NCBI RefSeq assembly: GCF_900465315.1
Contig: NZ_UBIX01000010.1
DNA: 64,000 bases
Strand: one strand, 5' to 3'
Source: Asaia bogorensis_B
Lineage (GTDB): Bacteria; Pseudomonadota; Alphaproteobacteria; Acetobacterales; Acetobacteraceae
Position 1 is the stretch's first letter. Each line of letters starts with the position of its first letter. Under the pieces are notes generated by a model. The model ran no database searches, had not been told where the DNA came from, and was given only the letters and a program-made list of their open reading frames with translations. The translations under genes and the position numbers were made by a program. Positions 43,402 through 50,151 of this stretch are shown here, one piece after another.

Positions 43402-45363
43402 TCAGCTCAGCTTTTCGCGACCTGTTTTGAAGTCGGGTCCCACTGCGAGGGACACTTCTGCCGTTGCATTGCAGAATACTGGCAGGCCAATCCAGACCTG
43501 CAGCCCGTCTCCGCGTGCCTCGCGGACAAAATAATGCCGCTCGAGTTCGTGATCGCGTTCCAACCTGTCAGCGTAGTCAACCGTGTACCCGAATTCGTCG
43601 TAAAACACGGTACGGGACAGGATGTCGTGCGGTACGCAGCGGTCCTTGCGTACCGTCATGCGAAACACGGAGCCACCCTGCATTCCGGAAAGGTAGAGAT
43701 AGCCCTGGAGGTGAACACCAGAAACAGGGCTTCCATCTTTCGAGACGGCACTGCAGGACATGCGCAGTGTTGTGTCTCCCTCCTTGTTCTCATGCATCGA
43801 CACGGAGAGTGAGACGAGCTGACCCGTGGCTTCCATGAACAGGATCGCGGGTGAGACGCGCGAACTCTGCAATCCCGGAATTTCGGGAAAGATCTGCTGA
43901 CGCTCGCAGGCAATATCACGCATCGACCAATGAAACCCGCTCTTGCCTTGAGCATCCGTGTTCCACCATTTGTCGGTAATCGGACCGAAATTTTCCGACT
44001 TTGTTATCTTGTTCAGGAGCGTCGTGATAAGTGTTGTTTCCTGGAAACGCGCCAGGGTGGTGTGTTCATCATGCGTCCTTGAGACGAGGGCGCGCCCCCA
44101 GTCTGTGGTAACTGCCACCGTCGACTGCGCGATTGGCGCACGATCGAACCATTTCATGGCGCATAGATGGGACGGCAGATGAGGTGCGACATCTATCAGA
44201 TCCTCAACAGTAGTCTGGCGGGTTCCAGACCAGAGTACCCTGCAGATATGCGTGTATTCGCCGCTACCAAACCTGTTGAAGATCGAGGTTGGGAGGAGTT
44301 CCTCAAGTGCCATGAAGTTTTCGAAAGAGATGAATGACTCAAGACCGGTAATGAGGTTGCGTCTCTCCTGAATCTGTTCCCACTCTTCGCGCCTGGCGAA
44401 CAGGCCTTCGATCTGCGTCACCGATATACGGTCAAGTTCGAGTCTGTTTTTGAGGTATTGACCCAGCCCCTCGCTGTTTCTGAGGTGATGCCACATCCAG
44501 GTGCCATGATAGGTGGGATTAACCGGGTCCACATCCTGGTCAAGCTCATAGGCTCGTTCGCATGCGACCGGAACATGGGAGGCAAGGGGCAGCTGCATGA
44601 TGGCCGCAGCGACATCAAATGGTCTGACGAGCAGGCTGTTTGAAGCCATTGTCGCAAAGTAGCGAAATTCAGGAAATACCGATCTGGCCTCTTCGTATGC
44701 CTCGATGTGCCCTATGAGGAGCGTGTGCCCCCATTTCTCTCTCTGGGTTTGGCCATTGAAGATATGTATGCGGGGGCTGCGTGCGCACGCGTCCCTGGGG
44801 ATTTGACGGTCACGCGGGAAATTCAGGGCTAGACAGACATTCTCAGGCGTATAGGCGAGAAAATTATCGATATACCGGCTCAGAAAAGCATCTGACTCAT
44901 TGAAAAGGGTCGAAAACACGACCACGGAATCAGCGGCCTGCCGTTGATAGAGGGCGATGGCTGCGCCGACAGGGCGCTCATGACCGTTCGGCTCGCATGT
45001 AGAGAAGGCAAGCGTGTCGAAAGCCAGTTGCCCGTAGCTGTCCGCTCGCACACGAATATATCGCGTAGCGAAAATCCGGTTGAAGGTTGCCTGGAAATCA
45101 TGCGCGTTGTGGGGTTCGTGCAGAGCCTGGGTCCACACGGGTAGCCACTGCTCTCCGTCATCGGAGATCAGGATCGTGAACAGGGGAGGCTGGCGCTCAT
45201 CGCCCTGCAATCCGCTCAGGGAAAAACCATCAAGACACGTTTGCTCAGCCAGGTCGATCTGCCACCAGGGGAACCACTGCCGGCCTGACCTGAAGCCGCC
45301 GGCCGCGCGCGGAGAGCCATGCGAGCTTGCCGTGATAGTGGCGACACCGGATATTCCGTTCAT
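43402..45363 (-). CDS. Discoidin-like domain protein with possible GT14-like region, copy 2
   Basis: A 653-residue paralogue of the next gene. The discoidin-like domain (1-123) is shorter at its N-terminus but keeps WFPWWQIDLAE, FTILISDDGEQW and RYIRVRAD. The middle region shares VVFSTLFNESDAFL, RIHIFNGQTQREKWGHTLLIGHIEAYEEA, QIEGLFARREEW and ALEELLP...RF..GEYTHIC with copy 1. WGG of copy 1 is WGH here. ATG 45363 has an AGAGGG ribosome site; GTG 45393 is possible. First gene of a two-gene operon; its promoter should lie in the 342-nt gap upstream. Confidence 0.6.
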   Translation of the reverse strand: MNGISGVATITASSHGSPRAAGGFRSGRQWFPWWQIDLAEQTCLDGFSLSGLQGDERQPPLFTILISDDGEQWLPVWTQALHEPHNAHDFQATFNRIFATRYIRVRADSYGQLAFDTLAFSTCEPNGHERPVGAAIALYQRQAADSVVVFSTLFNESDAFLSRYIDNFLAYTPENVCLALNFPRDRQIPRDACARSPRIHIFNGQTQREKWGHTLLIGHIEAYEEARSVFPEFRYFATMASNSLLVRPFDVAAAIMQLPLASHVPVACERAYELDQDVDPVNPTYHGTWMWHHLRNSEGLGQYLKNRLELDRISVTQIEGLFARREEWEQIQERRNLITGLESFISFENFMALEELLPTSIFNRFGSGEYTHICRVLWSGTRQTTVEDLIDVAPHLPSHLCAMKWFDRAPIAQSTVAVTTDWGRALVSRTHDEHTTLARFQETTLITTLLNKITKSENFGPITDKWWNTDAQGKSGFHWSMRDIACERQQIFPEIPGLQSSRVSPAILFMEATGQLVSLSVSMHENKEGDTTLRMSCSAVSKDGSPVSGVHLQGYLYLSGMQGGSVFRMTVRKDRCVPHDILSRTVFYDEFGYTVDYADRLERDHELERHYFVREARGDGLQVWIGLPVFCNATAEVSLAVGPDFKTGREKLS

Positions 45364-45705
45364 AAAGCAGGACCCTCTTCCCCTGATGAGCACACGAACG
45401 CGCCAAACCCTTCTGAAGGTGAAGGGAAAGTGTTTCTATGTGCCGAGGATTAAAGCACTGGGCCCGCTTATCACGCAAGTTCAGGAACATTACTTATGAT
45501 GAAACACCTTCACGTGATGTGAACATGGTTAGAAATATAAATGTGCTTTCCTGTTCTGTCATAACTGAATGGGGAAGCGGGTAAGTCTCACACTGTATTT
45601 TCGATTGCGTCTCCACGGCTAGTTATATTTGGTCCCGTGGAGCTTTTCCTCTTCGGCCGCGAGGGCTCATGGTGGGATGATGGCCGGATTTGCGCAGGAC
45701 GGGAA
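45364..45705. other. Intergenic region upstream of the discoidin-like operon
   Basis: About 340 nt, visibly more A/T-rich than its surroundings, with no supported gene. It contains a small dyad TTCAC-N5-GTGAA (45510-45524) about 150 nt upstream of the operon start and a terminator-like hairpin (45611-45642) for the leftward gene at 45706-46884. Confidence 0.55.
45611..45642 (-). terminator. Hairpin after the secreted Cys-paired protein gene
   Basis: Perfect 8-bp arms CTCCACGG/CCGTGGAG with a 16-nt loop, 63 nt beyond the leftward stop at 45706. A T-rich stretch follows only on the plus strand. A transcript end for the leftward gene is the simplest reading. Confidence 0.45.
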
Positions 45706-46884
45706 TCAGGGTGACGAAACCACCTTGATCTGTATCTCGACGTTGACCGCTCCATTGATGGCCGCATTGACCGAGTTCGGAAGGATCGCAACGGCTACGC
45801 AGTCTCCTTCCGTAACTGTGGCCGGAACCGTCTTGATCGCGTTCGCCTGCGTCATGACTGAGTCGAGACCGTCACCAGTGAGAGTCATATCGAGAAGTCT
45901 GGTCGTGTCGGGGCCTAATACAAGACTCGGGTTGGGGGCATTTCCTCCTCCGCTCCGATCGTTCCACATGAACTTGTTAGCCGAGTGGTGAGGAAAAGCG
46001 CGCTCGCAACTGCCATGCTGGTAGATGGCAACAATATCGCGCACGCTCCATTCACCTTGCCCGTGGGGGATATTGGCAAATTCGGGAGGCGCCGTAGCTG
46101 AAACATTGCCATAAAGGCTGATCAGCTTGCCGGGATATATTGGGCCTTTGGCCGATACCGGTAGCACCGTGTAGGCATTGAGCACTGGGCCGTGGGCCGT
46201 GCTGGGTGAAACGATGAATTCTGAGTCGAGACCTGTATAGGTCTGGTCAGGCCAGCGTGGGGCGCCGGTGTCATAGAGGAGCTGCAGATCGCTGCTCATC
46301 GTATAGGGCTCGTTGGCGAAGTCGGTGCCGTCAAAGCTCACAAAGATGCATCCCCCAGGCTTGATATGCATGGGCAGCCTTTCTGGCAGAACCAGTGCTA
46401 CAGGAAAGGTTTGCTTGCCTGGGCGCGCCTGTTTGACGATCAGCCCTGCCAAACCCTGGCTAGGAAACCGGGCATAGATCTCGGCATAGCTTCCGATCGT
46501 CTGGCCTGAAACCGGACAGTTCCCTTGCGTTGTATAGGCGATGCCAAACAGGGTTTCGGAATTGACGGCACCATGCAAACTGGGGTTCGCTGTGCTTGTT
46601 GTCGAAAGAGTACCGACAATCCCCCTGAAGTTAACGTCTTGCGATAGACTGTCTGGTAATCTGAACGCGTAGAGATTCTTTACCTGAAACGATGTTGTTC
46701 TTTTCGTTAGTTCGGCCTTCATCGGGAGCCGCAGAAGACCTGAAGCGTTCAGCGATGTGTCAGGAGAGGCATGGGCGCTCGGACCCGTGCAGAAACTCAT
46801 GGCGGCGAGGGCCCATAAAAGGCTTCTCCTGAGGGTTCGGTAAGATCTGGATAGCGTGATGTCACCTTCGTGTACGATAGTCAT
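45706..46884 (-). CDS. Secreted protein of unknown function with two Cys pairs
   Basis: A 392-residue protein I do not recognise. From ATG 46884 it has a signal peptide (about 1-40, with a charged start SRSYRTLRRS, hydrophobic core and cleavage after AHA). The mature protein looks beta-rich and contains two Cys pairs, one in each half: GNCPVSG...GGCIFVSF and GSCERAF...EGDCVAVAI, spaced about 56 and 69 residues. This suggests an internal duplication of a disulfide-bonded domain. It is divergent from the GH32 gene with 56 nt between. The frame is open upstream to 46950. Confidence 0.6.
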   Translation of the reverse strand: MTIVHEGDITLSRSYRTLRRSLLWALAAMSFCTGPSAHASPDTSLNASGLLRLPMKAELTKRTTSFQVKNLYAFRLPDSLSQDVNFRGIVGTLSTTSTANPSLHGAVNSETLFGIAYTTQGNCPVSGQTIGSYAEIYARFPSQGLAGLIVKQARPGKQTFPVALVLPERLPMHIKPGGCIFVSFDGTDFANEPYTMSSDLQLLYDTGAPRWPDQTYTGLDSEFIVSPSTAHGPVLNAYTVLPVSAKGPIYPGKLISLYGNVSATAPPEFANIPHGQGEWSVRDIVAIYQHGSCERAFPHHSANKFMWNDRSGGGNAPNPSLVLGPDTTRLLDMTLTGDGLDSVMTQANAIKTVPATVTEGDCVAVAILPNSVNAAINGAVNVEIQIKVVSSP

Positions 46885-46940
46885 GGGGTATATGTCCGGG
46901 CTCCATGGTATTTGTTCGTTAATAGTCAAATATTTTACTG

Positions 46941-48458
46941 GTGGAGACAAGCACGTTGGACGACCGGATAGAACATGTAGAGACGGAAGATCGAAATTTG
47001 TGCCGGCGTCGCTCGCGGATTCACGATATCGACTTGCCTGGTCGCCGGTCGTTTATTGGTGGTCTGGCATTTTTCCTTGCTGGCAGGAGTATGGCAAAGG
47101 CTGTAGCGGCGCAGCGCTTTCCGCCAGATCACATGATCGCTTCGGACCCATTCCGACCCATCAGTCATTTCGTGGCGCCGCGAGGCTGGATGAATGATCC
47201 ATGTGGCCCGATATGGTCAGACGGCGTGTATCACCTGTTCTATCAATGGAATCCCGAGGCCGCGATCTGGGACAACATGCATTGGGGGCATGCAACCAGC
47301 GTCGATCTGGTCAACTGGGTCTATCAACCGGTCGCGCTCTCTCCCCAGCGAGAGGGTCCCGACAGGGACGGCGTTTTCACTGGTGATGTCGTTGTCGATC
47401 AGGACCGGGCGGTTGCGATCTACACAGGCTTTCGTTTTGATCGTGCTCAACCCCAGCTTCAATGCGTGGCCTCATCCGATCTGAGCATGGTTCATTGGCG
47501 GCAGCGCACAAAACCGCTCCTGGCGAATGGTCCCGACCATCTCAAGATCGGCGGATTTCGTGATCCCAAGCTATGGAAGGAGGGTGAGACCTGGGTCATG
47601 CTGGTAGGCAGCAAGATCGAGGGTCTCGGCGGGGTCATCTTCAGATACGAGAGCGCGGATCTGGAAACATGGTCATTCAAACGTATCTTTTACGGGCCGT
47701 CCGATCTGCGGGGAGGGGATGATGTCCTTGAGTGCCCTGATTTTTTTGACCTCGGTACCTGCCACGCTCTGGTGTTCTCCATCAATTCCGTCGTGCATGT
47801 CATCACCGGTCGATACGCGAAGGGGCAGTTCATACCAGCGCGTCAGGATGTGCTCGGTTACGGCGGATTCTACGCCGCGAGGAGCTTTCTCGACGCGAAG
47901 GGGCGTCGCACCGTGTGGGGATGGCTTCCTGAGAAACCCTGGCAGGCGGGGGAAGCGGCCGCACGTGGATGGAGTGGTGTGATGTCCTACCCTCGCGTCC
48001 TGACCGCAGACCACGAGGGGAAGGTCTCTTCCAGCCTTCATCCTGCTATGGAAACGTTGCTCGGTGAGGAAATTTTCAATGGCACCCTGAGTGATGGGAT
48101 GAACGTCGACGGCCCGCAGGTCAGGATACGTGTCCAATTCGCTGCGATGACCCCAGGCAGTATCGTCTTTGCGCATACTGATCGCTATCTGCATCTGGAT
48201 TTCGACCCGACCACACCGCATGGCGAATTTTCCTGCAATGAGGATCATGCTCCTCTACCGAAAATGCCGAGTGCCTCCCTTGATATCTATGTCGATGGCA
48301 GCGTTATCGAGATATTTACCTCAAGTGGTGCCACGCTCAATGCCAGGGCTTACGGCAATCCCAGCCGGCCCTTCACCTTATCGGGAACAGGGTGCTTTGC
48401 GGGAGCTAAATGCGTGGTTCACGCTTTGCTCCCGGCCACATTCCGGTTCGCCGAGTGA
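46941..48458 (+). CDS. GH32 fructosidase (levanase/invertase type), Tat-exported
   Basis: Hydrolyses beta-fructosides such as levan, inulin or sucrose. The 505-residue protein has the GH32 nucleophile Asp86 in WMNDPCGP, the RDP motif (207-209), the acid/base Glu264 in ECPDFF and a C-terminal beta-sandwich. A twin-arginine signal (GRRSFIGG, 34-41, then a hydrophobic stretch to about 57) points to Tat export. The start GTG 46941 has no clear ribosome site; TTG 46956 with GGAG upstream is an alternative. No GH68 levansucrase is adjacent. Confidence 0.88.
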   Translation: METSTLDDRIEHVETEDRNLCRRRSRIHDIDLPGRRSFIGGLAFFLAGRSMAKAVAAQRFPPDHMIASDPFRPISHFVAPRGWMNDPCGPIWSDGVYHLFYQWNPEAAIWDNMHWGHATSVDLVNWVYQPVALSPQREGPDRDGVFTGDVVVDQDRAVAIYTGFRFDRAQPQLQCVASSDLSMVHWRQRTKPLLANGPDHLKIGGFRDPKLWKEGETWVMLVGSKIEGLGGVIFRYESADLETWSFKRIFYGPSDLRGGDDVLECPDFFDLGTCHALVFSINSVVHVITGRYAKGQFIPARQDVLGYGGFYAARSFLDAKGRRTVWGWLPEKPWQAGEAAARGWSGVMSYPRVLTADHEGKVSSSLHPAMETLLGEEIFNGTLSDGMNVDGPQVRIRVQFAAMTPGSIVFAHTDRYLHLDFDPTTPHGEFSCNEDHAPLPKMPSASLDIYVDGSVIEIFTSSGATLNARAYGNPSRPFTLSGTGCFAGAKCVVHALLPATFRFAE

Positions 48459-48485
48459 TCAAGGCAGCGGCCTGCGTTACACGTC

Positions 48486-49376
48486 TCACGGCAGCGCGAG
48501 CTTAACCGATACCGGACAGTGATCTGAAAGAAGGTGCTGCGTGTCGCCGGCATAAGTCATGACACGCAGGCTGTCGGGAACGAGCCAGGGGCGCGCTGGC
48601 CCACCGACCAGGATATGATCGATGAAGTAAGAGCCCCCCTCGCAGGGGCTTGCCCGGCCCGCAGTGGTGAGGGTTGGATCATGCGCGTCGACCATATGCC
48701 GGAAATATGGATCAGTGAGCGTCATGCGCCGGTTGAAATCTCCCAGAACGATGTACGGTTCGTTCTCATCCTCGCGCTCTTCTATCCAGTTAGCCACGAG
48801 CTGGATCTGTTCGCGCAGGATCGGGCATGCATGGTCGTGCTCGACCCAGTTGCGATCCCAGCATCCTGATTTGAGATGCACGACCAGCAAACGCAGCTTT
48901 GCCCGACCATTGGAGACAATGGCATCCATGGCGGGACGAAGTGCATGCCCACCATGCGCCGATGAACGATCAAACGCCTCCAGGCTTGCGGTACTCTCGA
49001 CATGCCAGGGTGCGCGCAGGACAAGCCCGAGGTTTTGGGCAATTGGCGCATGGGTCAGGGTGATCGAATAGGCAGAGGAAGGGAAAAGTTTTTTTGCGGC
49101 TGTCTCGTCACTGACTTCCTGAATCGCCACAATATCGGCGTCCAGGCGGGTGGCGTACTCACTCAGGGCTCGCCAGTCATCGGTGCTTCGACGAGGCACA
49201 TCGTCGGGAAGGAGAGGACTGGTCGCTGGGAGCAGGGTCAACCAGTCAAGATTCCAAGTGGCGAGTTTGACCGATGTACCGGGTGCCGCACTGGCTGTCT
49301 GGATGAAGGCCCAGACAACCAGAAAGACAAGTCGTAAGCGATCAGACCTTGACGCCAAGGTCGCCCAGAACGTCAC
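48486..49376 (-). CDS. Secreted endonuclease/exonuclease/phosphatase family protein
   Basis: A protein of about 296 residues with the EEP fold: LATWNLDWL near the start, AIQEV, HLKSGCWD, LGDFNRR and SDHCPV at the end, covering the metal and catalytic positions. A hydrophobic N-terminal segment (VFLVVWAFIQTASAAP) is a probable signal peptide, so it acts outside the cytoplasm, perhaps as a nuclease or phosphodiesterase. GTG 49376 is chosen for its AGGAG site; TTG 49409 is possible. Either start lies inside the end of the carbonic anhydrase gene. Confidence 0.78.
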   Translation of the reverse strand: MTFWATLASRSDRLRLVFLVVWAFIQTASAAPGTSVKLATWNLDWLTLLPATSPLLPDDVPRRSTDDWRALSEYATRLDADIVAIQEVSDETAAKKLFPSSAYSITLTHAPIAQNLGLVLRAPWHVESTASLEAFDRSSAHGGHALRPAMDAIVSNGRAKLRLLVVHLKSGCWDRNWVEHDHACPILREQIQLVANWIEEREDENEPYIVLGDFNRRMTLTDPYFRHMVDAHDPTLTTAGRASPCEGGSYFIDHILVGGPARPWLVPDSLRVMTYAGDTQHLLSDHCPVSVKLALP

Positions 49377-50016
49377 GAACGGTCCGCTCCTGACGGGTCT
49401 GCTCGTCAATCACGACAACCTGCCCCGACCCAATATCGTAGAACCAGCCCTGCAGTGCGATCTCACCCATAGCAAGGGCACCCACCACGGCCGGGTGGGT
49501 ACGCAGATGGGCGAGCTGAAGCAGAACGTTCTGCTGCGCCAGCTCCTTGACCGTCTCCGGGCCGGCGTCTTCGGCCTTGAGGGGGCCAAGCGCGGCGCGG
49601 GCTGCCTCGGCGTTACGCAGCCAGCGCTGCACCGTCGGCATGGCATCGAATTTCGGGTTGTTCAGGTCGCACAGGGCGCCCATCGCACCGCAATTGGAGT
49701 GACCGCACACAACGATGTGCTTCACCTTGAGGACGAGCACCGCGTACTCGATAGCCGAAGAGACGGCACCGAGCATTTCGCCATGCGGAGGAACGATATT
49801 GCCGACATTGCGCACAATGAAGAGATCGCCCGGCGATGTCTGGGTGATCATGCTCGGATTGATGCGGCTGTCGGAACAGGTGATGAACAGGGTGGAAGGC
49901 GACTGGCCATCGGCAAGGCTTTCAAAGAGCTCGCGGTGCTCTTCATAAACCTCGTCGTCGAAATGCTGTACGCCCTTGAGAAGGGCAATCAGGCTGTTTT
50001 CGATTTCACTTTTCAT
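49342..50016 (-). CDS. can: Beta-class carbonic anhydrase
   Basis: Interconverts CO2 and bicarbonate, feeding carboxylases. The 224-residue protein has the zinc ligands Cys47, His106 and Cys109 and the Asp49-Arg51 dyad (CSDSR; GHSNCGA). A GAGGT ribosome site precedes the ATG. Directly upstream lies a hairpin followed by a T-run (50031-50069), suggesting attenuation of transcription arriving from alaS. The 3' end overlaps the next gene by about 35 nt. Confidence 0.95.
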   Translation of the reverse strand: MKSEIENSLIALLKGVQHFDDEVYEEHRELFESLADGQSPSTLFITCSDSRINPSMITQTSPGDLFIVRNVGNIVPPHGEMLGAVSSAIEYAVLVLKVKHIVVCGHSNCGAMGALCDLNNPKFDAMPTVQRWLRNAEAARAALGPLKAEDAGPETVKELAQQNVLLQLAHLRTHPAVVGALAMGEIALQGWFYDIGSGQVVVIDEQTRQERTVRDVLGDLGVKV

Positions 50017-50030
50017 CGTGACCTCATCTG

Positions 50031-50069
50031 AAAAAGGGGTGTGGCTTGCTGTGAGTTTTGCGCCACACC
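50031..50069 (-). terminator. Intrinsic terminator/attenuator just upstream of can
   Basis: On the minus strand an 8-bp stem GGTGTGGC/GCCACACC (50062-50069 with 50038-50045, 16-nt loop) is followed by CC and a TTTTT run (50035-50031). It ends 15 nt before the can start codon, just ahead of its ribosome site. It could be the alaS terminator or a conditional attenuator of can. Confidence 0.6.
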
Positions 50070-50106
50070 TGGAACTCAGATGACTCGGATGCCGTGGTTT
50101 TGATTA

Positions 50107-50136
50107 GGTGTCCATGCCTGAACGGCATGGTTCACC
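50107..50136 (-). terminator. Hairpin after alaS
   Basis: A two-part stem, GGTG/CACC outside and CCATGCC/GGCATGG inside with a 5-nt loop, begins 16 nt after the alaS stop. It lacks a U-tract. Together with the hairpin at 50031-50069 it forms a tandem structure between alaS and can. Confidence 0.55.
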
Positions 50137-50151
50137 CTTTGTCATGAACGC

